This document shows positions 9,839 to 20,729 of a DNA stretch of 60,000 nt, in pieces; position 1 is the stretch's first letter, and each line of letters opens with the position of its first letter. Made by a program: the position numbers and the translations under genes. This DNA comes from Symsagittifera roscoffensis (Eukaryota > Xenacoelomorpha > Acoela > Convolutidae), in contig NC_087067.1 in NCBI RefSeq assembly GCF_963678635.1, forward strand, positions 49,904,233-49,964,232, read 5' to 3'. Under the pieces are notes generated by a model, which searched no databases, had not been told where the DNA came from, and saw only the letters and a list, made by a program, of their open reading frames with translations.

Positions 9839-10188
9839 GTTTTTAAAATACCATATTTCAATTTTATTGTACAGTGAAGTCTCAATGAGTAATTAAACTC
9901 AATAGAAACAAGGATAGCCAGTTTCTGTACAAGTAGCACTGAATGTTCGGGCCTTAATCATGAAGAAACTACAAACTTTTTTTCTCTTTTTTTTTGGCTT
10001 CAAATTATAGTAGTTTGTAGTGCATACTGCGTGGTGTGACTAGAGCACAATGAAACGTGTAGAAACTAGTTGAAAATAAAATGCGTAGAAAGTAGTGACA
10101 TTAGTGTCTTAAAAAATGAATGACAAGCATATAATGGTGAAAAAAATTAAATAAAAAAATAATCTTTGTTCTAATTTTTTGCCCAATC
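9839..10188. other. Intron sequence
   Basis: Nothing coding. About 9895-9960 (AAGGATAGCCAGTTTCTGTACAAG at its core) resembles 31313-31370, a short dispersed repeat. Confidence 0.4.
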
Positions 10189-11383
10189 TATTATTTATTT
10201 AAATCGGGGTTCACTATCTCGCCATGTTGAAGTTTTTTCAACGTATTATTTTTGCATAATTCACGAAAGAATTTTTCCACGTTTAAGGTATATCGTATAT
10301 TGCAAAAATTTGAAATTCCCAAACCTGTAGTTTGGTGCTGTCAGAGTACTCTCCAGGATTGCAAATCTTGCTTGAAAATAATCCTTGTAGTCTTCGAGAT
10401 ATGACGTGTTTTATGATTTCTTTCAAGTTTTTCAGATTTTAAAAAATAAATTTGAAATTCCCAAACGTTTAGTTGGGTACTGTTAGGGTACTCTCAGGAG
10501 TTCCAAGTTGCAAATCTTGCGTCCAAATGCGAGTTCTCAAATGCTCTAAGTTTTTGAGATGTGACGATTGTCATGTCTTTTTTTTATTTGTTCAAAGAAC
10601 TTAAATATGAAATTTTTTACAAAATATGAAGTTCCCATTTCTATAGTGAGGCTCTTTCAAGGTATTCCCAGGAATTGGGAATTTCGCTTCCAAAAATGAC
10701 TGCTCTAATACTTGTAGTTTTCGAGATGTCGTTTTTTAGTGAAATTTTGCCAAGCCTGTAGTAATGGACCTTCAGAGTACTCTAAGAGATTGCAAATCTT
10801 GCCTTCAAATGTGACTGCTCAGATCTTGGTAGTTTTCTAGATGCGACGTTCTTTGGATTTTTTGAAAAAGTTTCAGAAAACTTAAATTAATTTTAAAATT
10901 TGGAATTTCTAACCTTGTAGTTGGGGCTGTCAGGGTACTCTCAGGGGTTGAGAATGTTGCCTCCAAATATGACTGCTCAAATTTTCGAGAAATTTCGTTT
11001 TTGTGATTTTTTAAAACAATTTTTTAGAAACTTAAAATTAAAGTTTCTCAAAAAATGAAATTTTGAACGCGCTGTAGTTGGGTATTGTCAGAAAAATTCA
11101 ATTGCTTTAGGTTTCCGAGATGTTTCCGAAAAATTCAATTGCTTTAGGTTTCCGAGATGGGACATTTTTATGTCCATTAAAAATTTTCAAAGAATTAGAT
11201 GTAAAAACTTCCCAAAATTTTATGGTTTTTCAAAATTTGATTTAAAAAACTTCGAAAAATTGAAATTACCAACCCTGTAATTGGGTGCTGTCAGAGTACA
11301 CGCAAAGGATGCAGATCTTATTTCCAATACATGCTGTTTTTATGAGTTAAAAATTCGATCACCGGAGGTGCGTTACTCACTAG
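10189..11383 (+). mobile_element. Non-autonomous Helitron, copy 2
   Basis: Ends match copy 1: A|TCTATTATTTATTTAAAT at the left, and the hairpin CACC-GGA-GGTG (11360-11370), nine bases and CTAG|T at the right. About seven degenerate monomers with the GCTGTCAGAGTACTCTCAGG core lie inside, against about five in copy 1, which accounts for most of the length difference. It lies in the intron between exon A and exon B. Confidence 0.75.
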
Positions 11384-11991
11384 TAATTATTATTTTTCTT
11401 TTTTTTCGTGTTCAATCTGGTTTTGCAGCCAAAGGCCAAAAATAAAGTTAATTTTTCATTAAAGAACGTTGCTCGATCGCTTTACTCGCTCGAAATTGAA
11501 CCAAAACGCAAATCTTTCAAAATAGTTTTTCTTGACAGTGGGATAATTTTATAAAATGTTTTCAGTGTCGTTCGAATCATGACTGAAAGGGGGCTTTAAA
11601 TTGATCTCACTCGCTGACATCAGACTCGATTACTGACAGCTGAAAGTTTAGAACATTGATATTTAACTAAAAGTGATTCCGTTTTTGCAAAGAGTCACTC
11701 AAACTGCGCTCTAAATTAGTTCAAATAGCATCATTTTTCCACTCTCTTTCTTATTAGTTTCAATCACAATTGAAAAGATTTTAATGTGATGAATCACGTG
11801 ACCCAGTTTGACTTTTCTTTGCAAAACCAGAATTGGCATGGAGGAAAAACGTCAAATTTCAAAAAGATTTTTAAAAATAGAAAATCTTAATAAACGCAGG
11901 AGTTTGCGGCAGAATTAAAGAAGCAGGCGACGATAGCTCGTTCCTGTAAAAAACTTTCTTCTTGAGGGACATTGAGTATTAATTTGTTTAG
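11384..11991. other. Intron sequence, diverged repeats
   Basis: No exon. There are scattered phrases related to the dispersed family at 3300-3600 and 26580-26700 (CTCACTCGCT, ATCACGTGACC). A TTTGTTTAG acceptor ends at 11991. Confidence 0.4.
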
Positions 11992-12297
11992 ATGGCTGAC
12001 CCGTCTGACGACCTTATCACCACAGATGAAGATTTGTATGCAATGAGGCTCGTGCATGGTCATTATTTAAGGGTAAAAAAACAGATGGAACAAGATACGC
12101 AGCAACTTGCAGAGCGTCTGGCTCAGATTCTAGAAGAATGGGCGTCAGAGAAACAAGCTAGAAGAATTGCGGACAGGATGGTACTGACGCTGGATAATTT
12201 GGATATTGTAGAACTGCTGCAGTCACAAGATCAAGGAGGAACAAAACTGAAGGTGCTCGATGTTATTGGAGTGAAACGAAGAGAAGCAACCCATTAT
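11992..12297 (+). CDS. MLLE-like domain exon B
   Basis: Acceptor TTTGTTTAG, donor GTAAGA at 12298. The exon is open in phase 0 at both ends and encodes 102 residues. An acidic lead is followed, at about residues 39-50, by LAERLAQILEEW, like LGERLFPLIQ at the start of the PABC domain. At about 58-79 comes RIADRMVLTLDNLDIVELLQ then SQDQ, matching the [20 protein letters not shown] helices (shared M, L, D, N, L, S). It also shares the string L-D-N-x-x-I-V-x-L-L-x-S-x-x-Q-G-G with exon A, so the two exons are paralogues. Exon B begins with its own ATG, so it could be an alternative first exon. Membership in one gene with exons A and C rests on strand, order and matching phase only. Confidence 0.6.
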
Positions 12298-13469
12298 GTA
12301 AGAGAGCCATGTTTAATTTACCTTTAATTCAACGCCAAGATCTTGATGCTCGATGTTGCACATCTCACATGTGAGCGAGTCGAATTAATCTAATTTTCAA
12401 GGCGCTCAAATTACCGTTCCAAAATGAACTGCGGCAAGGTAATTGGTTCCAATATTTTCCGTACAAAATAAATTGGCCATTTTTTTGCTTGTCTTTGGGA
12501 AGTGCTGTTTCGCCTCTGTTTTACGTTTGCATCCAAACGCCAAAAGTTTACTTGACATTAAAGTAACTATAGAAGTTAATCAAGTAAACCGATTGCGGTG
12601 CAAGTATAACATAGGGTTCCGAGAACAGCAATTAAATTAGAGAAATTCTAAAAAAAGAAACAAAAAAATACTTCTGATTTTATTTCAGTTTAGGTCGATT
12701 GAATTAGTTATAAACCGCAAAGATGATATAAAAATTGAAGTGTACCTAATTTGAGAGTTCAGTCTCTCATTGTGTAATCCGTTTGCTTCGGATTCAGTAT
12801 GAAAAACGACAAAGTTCAGAGCCGTTTTTCTTCAGAGCCGTTTTTAAAAAAAATTGAATAGCAACCATTGTGTCTTTAAAATGAATAATCACTTGACCAT
12901 TTATTACCATCCTAGGGAAATCAAAGGTATTCAATATACGTCGGAAAAAGCCGATGGCTAAATTCCGTCCAGTCGCTTAAAGTTTTGATTAGAATTTTTA
13001 GGAAAACTTTAGATATTTATCTTCAACAACATTTTAAGTTTGATGCCCCACTTGACCCACCTGCGAGCTTTCTGTGAGGTATTAAAAGTTTGACAGAAAA
13101 ACAATAGCTAATCCATAGTTCCTGCCTGTATATTTTGGACGCGGTCAGAACGAAAAGATTCTTGATATTCAAAAAGAGTTTAAGGTGGTGTATTTTTTCA
13201 TGGACACTAAATTCAGCGATTTATAAAAAATGAGACATATCCGACAATCGTAGTAAATGAGACATATCCCATCGACAATTGAACAGCATCGACAATTGAA
13301 CAGAAAAATAACTAGAAAAACGAAAAAAGAATTATAATTAATTTTTTTCAAATTAAAATATTTTTTCAGTTTTTTTCGCAGAAATTTTTTCTGTTTTTGA
13401 TTCTCACAATGGCGTTAATAAAACTCGAGTAAAACTAAATTTAAGCGTAAATAAGCTATTTTTAAGAGT

Positions 13470-13880
13470 AATGAACCTAGTGAAAACTCTTAAATAGGTC
13501 TTGCTGATTTTTTTTTTCAGGAAAAAGTCTTTAAATATCGATGCACTTAGGAATATGTGCACTTTTTGAGTTCAATTGTACTCTCCAATTACGAACCTGG
13601 AAATTGCGCAAAAAACCCGAACGATTTCTAGTTTCGAAAGAGGAATTTAATTTTTAGATTTTCCGCGGATTAAACACCAGTTGATCCAATTTTCTCAAAT
13701 TGTGTTTATGTTATCAAAAAAGCACCGATTATAAATCGTTCTAGAAATTCAAAGAGCTTAATGGGCATCTATTTTTTTCTTTGAATTTCGAAAGTTGAGA
13801 TTTTTTTAACAACGTCAGCGTTTTTTTAATGTTTACTTGCGTTCATTACTCTTTTGCAATTTTCGACTGGCTATGTTTTA
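13470..13880. repeat. Dispersed repeat R1, second copy
   Basis: Same order of blocks as 195-745: TAAATAGGTC, CAGGAAAAAGTCTTTAAAT, TTTTCTCAAATTGTG, ATCAAAAAAGCACC, TTCAAAGAG, GTTTACTTGCGTTCATT. Diverged, with no clean ends. Confidence 0.45.
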
Positions 13881-14936
13881 TATTCCAGTTAGCATTACAA
13901 AATTCAACGATGTGTACAAATTCTGTGAACTAAATCAATGAAGTCCAAAAATTACAGCCTATCTAGGAGCATCAAAGGTGAACTGACCTGATTTTATGAC
14001 CCTAAACCTTCTTATAAACATCAAACTAAGGTGTTATAATCAAAGTTAAAATATTGCATAATCAAATTAGATGGCCAATTTCAGAGACTTTAATTAATTT
14101 AAGGGGACGCATAAAAAATCATTTATAGAGAAATAGTTAAATAGAAATAGAGAAATTAAGCCATATTCAAACCATCATAGTTTAGGGACTATTGATCATA
14201 TCAAAAATTTCAAACCGGTTTTTTTCGATACTGGAAAAAGTTTTGAGAATTGATAATGTCGTTCGAAACACGACTGGAAGGGCTTTTTTATGATAATCAC
14301 TCGACCCATTGCGATGATTATTTAAGGTACTTTAAATTTTGGCGTGGAGAACAAAAAAACTAAAGCACACCCAAATACAAAGTGCCTCAATTGTTTTCAA
14401 ATGGTCGGAATAAATTTTGTCTCACTTTCGAGAAATACTGGTTCGTTTTTTTTTTCAGGCTAAATTTGATAAAAGGATAGCCTCCCAAGTTCAATTTCAC
14501 TCTAGTTTTTACGTTTTTTTGACTCCAGTTAAAATTATAGAAAAATTTAACAGGAAAGGTGGACAGCCATTTTTTTTCAAGTTCTCCAGCCGATTTATTT
14601 TTCTAATAGATTCTTAAAACCTAATATTTTTGTTTTGAGTCGCTTTCCATGAATGAGTTTGGTTGGAAGATTCTTTTCTGCCTTCATAGCATTCGGTTAT
14701 TGGGGATTCTCTAGGTTTTGTCTGAAAAGCTAACAAATTTAACTTGCTATTCAAATCGTTTTTTTAAGTGTGTGTGTTGGAACTTTGTAGAACGCAGACC
14801 TCTATGGTCTGATGATAATGTGTTCACATTTGTAGCAGCAAGTTTTATCTTCTTGTCCTCAAGCGACAGGTTTGGAGTTCAGTTACAAGTGTGCGAAGTT
14901 GTTATTAAGTCAGTGTGTTCTTACGAGGTATATTTA

Positions 14937-14955
14937 CGCTTGCGATTAGCAAGCG
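14937..14955. repeat. R6 hairpin motif
   Basis: CGCTTGC-GATTA-GCAAGCG, followed by TTATC. The same stem-loop recurs at 26713, 29081, 52665 and 58542. Confidence 0.7.
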
Positions 14956-15514
14956 TTATCGAAATGGAATATTGCGTTGCCCGCCACTTTAGACTGGCGG
15001 TAACGATTATGCCTTGGAAGCCAAAGGTCAAACGGGAAATGTTCTGTTTCAAAGAAAATTTTCGGCCAATTACTTGTCTGCGTATTTTTTGCCTACTTAG
15101 TAGTCATATCTTGCAATCGTATTTTTTGCTGCGCGCTTTTTTCTTTAATGTTGCTTTTAGTGTTTGATTTCGTCCTACAATCTTATGTAATTTTACTTCC
15201 TTGACATCGTATTTTCTTTTTTTTGTTTCGCTAAAAAAAATTCCTCGGCCTAAATTAATTCGGCCTATTTTTCATCGGATCAATGACCTAATTTTGGGAC
15301 TTTGGGAAACACAATTTTAACACGTCCTCCGCACTTGTCAAGCTGGTTGTATGTTTACCAATCAGTTTGTTGAAATTTATTTTTTTTTGAAAACGTTTTC
15401 ACATTTCGCAAAAATGTTTGTTTTTCTCTCACACTTCTACTTATGAGTGTCATAAAAAGGTATTGATTGAAATAACGCCCACTTCCCTGTGTGTCTCAAT
15501 ATTCCCCTAGAGTC

Positions 15515-16720
15515 TTTTCTACCTCACCCCTTTGTTTACCGCCTTAGAAAAAGCGTGGGAGATTATTTGACCCCTATTTTGATTTTTTGTTTTCTCGATA
15601 ACTACCCCTCTCAAATCTGAGTTTTGGTTTAAATGATTAGAACTGTTTAGAAAGCTCCCAGCATAAGCGGTTACGCCCAATTTTTTTGCACAAAATGTTA
15701 TGGCCCTCAGAATAATCCACTTTGTGTTTTTTGACGGTTTTGTGATTCTTTTTGACTTTTCTCGCAAATTAATATCTCAAATCTGATGTTGTGGGTTCAA
15801 GGGAGTTAACGGGCACTGGAAAGCTCCTCTGCATTAGTGGTCACTCACAACGTTTTTAATACTCAAATTTTTTTTGATTTTGACCGTTTTTCAAACTTTT
15901 TGAGTATTCTCGAGATCTTCCCTGCCATATCTGAGATTTTGGGTTCAATTCAAAGAAGGTTGTGGTAAGCTCATTTGGTTAGAGGCTCATATTTTGAAAA
16001 CAAATTTTATAATCGGAAACTACCCTTTCAAGCCTGACATTTTGGGTTCAATCGAAATTATAGCTTGCTTAAATTTCTTCTGCGCGAGGGGCTCTGCTCT
16101 TTTTTTTACACAAAAAACTGTGGTTTTTGAAAAACGTTGACTGTTTTTTGGAATTTTCTCCGTTTTGTTGACCGTTTTTTTTGGATTTTTCTCGCTAGCT
16201 ATTCTGCCAAATCTGATATCATAGGTATAATCAAAATAATAGGTTGTTGAAAGCCTATGTTTATAATTGGCATTGCCCAGTTCGTTTAAGAAAAAAGTTC
16301 TGGCCTTCAAACAAGTCAAAGGTTTGACAATTTTTTGGCAACTTTCTGAGTTAACGCAAAAACTACCGTGTCAATTCTCAGGTTGTGCTTAATGAAAAAA
16401 CCCGATTTTGGGAATCTTCTCTGAATACGGGGCCACAACCTGCTGTTTGCCGAAGCATTTTTGGAAAGTCTTTTGACCGGTCTTACAGAACTGTTGAACG
16501 TTTTTTTTTAGCGTTTATTGAATTTTCTTAATAAACACCCAATCAAATCTGAGATGAAAAGTTCATTTGAAAAACTGGTTGCAATAATTGTTCCTACAAG
16601 CGGCGACTTCTGTGCTTGTTGTAACAGAAATGTTATATCCTTGAGAAAATTGATTGCCTCAAAATTAGTAGAGAAACAACTAAGGTTTTGGGCAAAGTCC
16701 AAATTTTGAAATCACATTTT
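15515..16720. repeat. Degenerate tandem array R3, left part
   Basis: About seven units with a recurring order: CTACCCTCTCAAATCTGAG, TTTTGGGTTCAAT, GGAAAGCTC, TAAGCGGTTACGCC, TTTTTTTGCAC, then TTTTTGACTTTTCTCG. Unit starts are near 15600, 15773, 15912, 16019, 16196, 16362 and 16540, so the spacing is about 110-180. A second part with the same unit lies at 19940-20600. Short open frames at 15519-15767 and 16020-16319 arise from this array. Confidence 0.6.
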
Positions 16721-16822
16721 AGTGCCGCATGAGTATAGAAATTTCATTCAGTGTCCAGCACGTACCTCCAGCTTTAACTGGGCCCCCAGATGGTTTTTTA
16801 ATCGAGACGTGTAGAAAATAAT

Positions 16823-16999
16823 AAACACAGAGGCGAAGCGGAGCTTCGCATCCTTTGCGATACAACACAAACATAAAAAGTCAAAAAACTATATCTTGAA
16901 AAAACTAGGTGAACCTAGTTTGTTCAACATATAGTTTTTTGGCTTTTTTATTTGTGTTGTATCGCAAAGGTTGCGAAGCTCCGCTTCGCCTCTTTGTTT
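16823..16999. mobile_element. Palindromic MITE made of two R7 ends
   Basis: The halves 16823-16911 and 16912-16999 are near-complementary, centred on ACTAGGT-GA-ACCTAGT. Each outer end is AAACACAGAGGCGAAGC or its complement. The same terminal sequence, with the hairpin GCGAAGC-TCC-GCTTCGC, occurs as a single end at 57983-58011. No target duplication is clear. Confidence 0.6.
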
Positions 17000-17399
17000 C
17001 ATATATTTTTTTCATTTTCGAAGCTTTTTTCTTGCCATTTTGAGGTTGTTTGAGTGTGACTGAAGAACCACAGGAATCAAGTGCCCTTATTTGCTGGTTT
17101 TTTTTTTGAAAGTCAATGCTGGTTTCGTAGAAATCTCCATATAAAACAAAGAATAACCATTGGAGGCTTGGTTTAGGCGGTGTAGTCTAGCTATTGAGAC
17201 TTGGAATCAAAAAGAGTTCTAAATAATATTCAGAGAAATATGAGCGGGTTACTGTCCTCATTTGGCTGACTTGGATATAAATTGCAGTTTGGATGGTAAA
17301 TAGTGTTAAAGTATTATTAACAACGGCTACTACTACTAGTACTGCTAACTACAAATCCGTTATTGTCCGCTTTCTCATTGTAGAGGGGTTGGACATACG
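17000..17399. other. Intron sequence
   Basis: Nothing coding. About 17180-17230 faintly resembles a tRNA-derived SINE head (GGTGTAGTCTAGCTATTGAG). About 17310-17345 is TACTACTAC-rich and probably the 3' tail of the LINE that follows on the minus strand. Confidence 0.35.
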
Positions 17400-18900
17400 G
17401 AAAGTGCGTAAATAATGATGTATCTGGATAGCTTGACCAATTCGAGCTTTCAGATGAGAGCATTCGAGCTATTTAATGGAAGATCATACGTTTTACCGTG
17501 CCATTCGATAAATGCAGTCTGTGGGTTTGAGATTTAAACTGTTCGTGCCCCTTCTAAAACAGTCGATGCAGTGTTTGTAAGTCTTCCTGCTGGTATTTTC
17601 CATGGGACTGAAACATGGTCTGTTTGCTTTCGATCATGCTTTTTTTTGTTGAACATGGCGAAACCATCGTAGCCCTAAGTGCTTTGTAGTTTGTCCAGAT
17701 CAATCAGACCTGTTATTTAATTACTGCTTCATTCGTAACTCTGTCTGTATAATTGACCTCTGTAATCGTACACTAAGCTTTCATATCAGCACATTTTTTT
17801 TGAGAAAGCTGGATACCTCCTGAGTCTGCGGCCAGGCTTCAGATCAATACGTTAGAACTGGCCGGAGACAAGCTCCGTAGATACGACACCTTTTAACCAA
17901 GTCAATATCTTTAATCATGTCACCCAGATAGAATTTTTTTTTGACAGTCTCCAGGGTTTCAGATGGGTTTTTCCGTAGAGTAGATTGGTTTAACTGATAA
18001 TGGAAGGATTATGGAATCTTAGAGAAATATAATTAGTATAATATTTTGGTATTTTCCTCAGACCCTGCGTTTTTTAATGCATACATCGATTACAAAAACT
18101 GCACCGTATTGAATTGGCGTCAACCCCCTTCAACAACAAGCGCATGAAGTTTTTCCGATGTTTTGAGGAATTCACTTTCGGCCTGAAATCAAATGATTTT
18201 TCTTATCGAAGGTAATTTTCATACCTCGTTTTTGTAAAGCCTAATTCCAAGTATCAAACTTCTCAATAGACTGGAATGCCGTTTCAGCTGATATCACAAG
18301 GTCATCCGCATATAGCGTATCACACGGTACTGTGGAGCCACAGTTTCTCGTAGCCTCCTCCATTACTATTATAAATAGCAATGGGCTTAGTGCTGGTCCT
18401 TGATGCACACCTACTTAAATTCCGAAATAATCACTGCATCCCTGGGGCCGTCAAACTCTGGTTTTTTGACTCTGTGTACAGATACATTATCAGTTGTAAC
18501 AGATTTTTGTGAAATCTCTGTTTCCCGAGAGCCCAAGGGATCATTTCTCTGGGAACACGGTCGAAAGCTTTTTTCCGCAAATTGTTCCTTTATTTGTCTT
18601 ATGAGAAAAACACCATCGATTTACCACTCATAAAGCCAAATGGTATGTTGTCTAATTTCATCAATTGGCTAATACGCTTTTCTAGCCCTCAAAAGTTTTT
18701 AGTGCATGTTCCAGTAATCGGATGCCTCATTAGGATCTCATTCTAACGGGTCGCCTTATTCTTTGTAAAATGCTAATTTAACTCTCGCTCTAATCGGAAG
18801 GGATTAGACCATAGTCTCAGACTTCCTAAGGGACTTCAGAATGTCCAGGAAGATTTCATCAGGTCTAAAGTTATCCCTGTTGATCCTGGGCTTTTCTTAT
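17400..18900 (-). mobile_element. Degenerate LINE (non-LTR retrotransposon) reverse transcriptase
   Basis: Translating the minus strand gives, in order from high to low coordinate: a KGDPLE-like block (about 18740), FGFMSGKS (about 18640), KAFDRVPREMIPWALGKQ (about 18545), GVHQGPALSPLLF (about 18400) and the catalytic LYADDLVIS (about 18310). After these come RGMKITFDK, a cysteine-rich stretch resembling the CxxC finger of this LINE group, KGVVSTELVSGQ (about 17870), and a block like LRWFGHVxRK (about 17660). Several frameshifts and stops break the frame, so it is dead. It lies antisense in the intron between exons B and C. Confidence 0.85.
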
Positions 18901-19411
18901 TTTCATTTTTTTCTGTGCCAGTGCTTACTTGGATAGTGAATTCCTCCAATGGATCGGCCAGGGAGAATATCTTCCGTTTCAAATGGACTTCTCTCATCTA
19001 AAAGATTTGGAAGTAGCTTCGCCACTGCGAGATAATATCTTTTCACAATCAAGAGTTTTCCTTCGCATTAAACGAGTTTTGCTCCAATCATATTTTTTTA
19101 TCGTTCGTTTCCTTGGTCAGGCGAAATGTTTTGAGTCGTGTCTCCCTTTTGAGAGATTTTGCAACCGTTTCTGGCTTGATTCTTTTTAAACTTCATCAAC
19201 TAGATGTTCGCGACTGTGTTCTGTCTCCGATATATCACCCGGTCTTCTTCATTTCCAGACCTCTGCCATTTTCGAACAATAAAATTTTATTTTAAACTTC
19301 TTTTTTAACTTCAATTTTTTCTTTTTAACTTCATTGTTTTTTCGCTTAATGACGGCTGTTAAGAAATTTTAATAACGGCTATTTTTGAGTTTAAAATTTC
19401 CTAAATTTTAG
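18901..19411. other. Intron sequence
   Basis: No clear exon. It may include more of the 5' part of the minus-strand LINE. Two overlapping open frames (18929-19189 and 19113-19295) have no recognisable family. Confidence 0.35.
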
Positions 19412-19693
19412 AAGACCGTGTCTGCGAGAGGGACAGCCGATGAGCTTGTTTATGACGAGTATTTTTCAACAATTTTCTTCGAGAAGCAAGAACTTATTGA
19501 GGAACTCGACCCGATTGTAGCTGAATTGAAGTGTATAGATATTTCAGAAGACTCAGAGATAGGTGCCATGTTAGTGATGATGAAGAACGGTTACATCAGA
19601 GAGATAATTGAGACATACGACGATCAAGACTTAACAAGGGCGGAACAAATGATAGATGAAGCTTATGATACCATAGAAGACTTTTTATCGAAG
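19412..19693 (+). CDS. MLLE-like domain exon C
   Basis: Acceptor AAATTTTAG, donor AAG|GTATCA at 19694. It is open in phase 0 at both ends and encodes 94 residues. Residues 27-40 (ELIEELDPIVAELK) match the first PABC helix. Residues about 49-68 (EIGAMLVMMKNGYIREIIET) match [20 protein letters not shown], keeping the M-L pair and N. Residues 74-88 (LTRAEQMIDEAYDTI) match the last helix, LRSKVDEAVAVL. This is the best fit of the three to the MLLE fold over its whole length. It is highly acidic. The exon has no in-frame ATG near its start, so it must be internal. Confidence 0.6.
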
Positions 19694-19939
19694 GTATCAA
19701 CAATTTGTTTTGAGACAACATAAAGAAGATATGAAACCAAGATGGGAACGGTATCTGGTGTGATATCTCAAATATTTTCCAGAGTTTCTCTAGTGCAATT
19801 ACCACGTGCAAAATAGTCTATATCGGATGAATTGGTGCTATTTTATATTTTTATTGGAAATTATTCTCGAGATGTTTTAAAATAGTAACTTTATTGGCAT
19901 TGTTTTTAGCTTAGAGAGAAAGTCGGTTCGAAAATATAA
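19694..19939. other. Intron sequence
   Basis: No feature recognised. Confidence 0.3.
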
Positions 19940-20600
19940 CAATTCGGTTACTAACCTCCCACTCTCAAAAACTAGCCACCCAAACCTGAGCTGTTTTATT
20001 AGAAAAATTGGGTTGTGGGAAGCCCCCCTGTTTCAGCGGCTAAGCCCGAATTTTTAATGAGAAAAGTTGTAACCCTCGGAAAAGTCGTATTTGTGACTTT
20101 TTTAACGTTTTTGGAACTTTTTGATTTTTCTTGAATAGTACCCTCCCAAATTTGAGATTTTGTTTTCAATGGGAAGAACGGTCTGTTGAAAGGTCCCCTG
20201 AATAAGCGGTTATGCGCAAATTTTTTTCAAACGAAAAGTTATGACTCTCGGAAAGTGAAACTTAAGATTTTTTTTTACCGTTTTTTGAAATTTTTTACTT
20301 TTCTCAAAAACTACCCTCTCAAACATGGGATTTTAGATTCTATAGAAAAAACTGGAAAAAAAGTGAAACTCCCGTTTGTAAGCGCTCACGTCCAAAGTAT
20401 TGGCCTTGAGAAAAGTCAATGTTCTGATTTCTTGTCCGTTTGAATTTTTTGGACTTCTCGAAAACAACTCAAACTGATATCAAGGGTTTAATCGAGGCAT
20501 TGGGTTGTGGGAAACCTCAGTGCATAAGATGCTACGACAAAATGTGTGCAAAAAACTCTCTGGGAAAATTCCAAAGTAACTAAAATTTTTACTGATATTT
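19940..20600. repeat. Degenerate tandem array R3, right part
   Basis: About four more units of the array seen at 15515-16720. Starts are near 19965, 20139, 20307 and 20462, with the marks ACCCTCCCAAATTTGAG, GGTTGTGGGAAGC and AAGCGGTTATGCGC. The array is split by exon C and the LINE, so it predates or was broken by later insertions. Confidence 0.6.
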
Positions 20601-20603
20601 TAG

Positions 20604-20729
20604 TGGCAAGGTTTTGGATGAAGCCCAATTTGTGAAATTACCCATTTCATCCCGAATCAAAACAACAGTATCCAAAATTATCAAACAATTATCTCCAAAT
20701 TTAGCTGGACCTATGGTTGTGTGCATCTG
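20604..20729 (+). CDS. Candidate exon D, half of a further MLLE-like domain
   Basis: A TGATATTTTAG acceptor ends at 20603, with an alternative AG at 20610 that would keep phase 0 with exon C. The open frame reads ...SSRIKTTVSKIIKQLSPN then LAGPMVVCI and meets a possible donor GTATTG at 20730, just before a stop. SKIIKQLSPNLAGPMV resembles the first half of a PABC domain (ERLFPLIQ..HPTLAGKITGML). The second half of such a domain is not visible downstream. It could be a real exon with a partner I missed, a decayed module, or chance. Confidence 0.3.

Larger units (their letters stand above)
12298..15514. other. Intron sequence with old repeats
   Basis: No exon recognised. It holds a copy of family R1 (13470-13880) and one R6 hairpin (14937-14955). 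The 149-codon open frame at 14718-15167 spans that repeat hairpin, has no family I recognise, and is treated as chance. Confidence 0.4.

Noticed and set aside
14718-15167. A 149-codon open frame, one of the longest in the left half
   Set aside because: It runs through a dispersed R6 hairpin repeat and has no domain or family resemblance, so it is taken as chance.
9558-20729. Reading the MLLE-like exons as part of an ordinary PABP gene
   Set aside because: No RRM-like sequence is seen nearby, and several MLLE-like modules in a row do not fit PABP.
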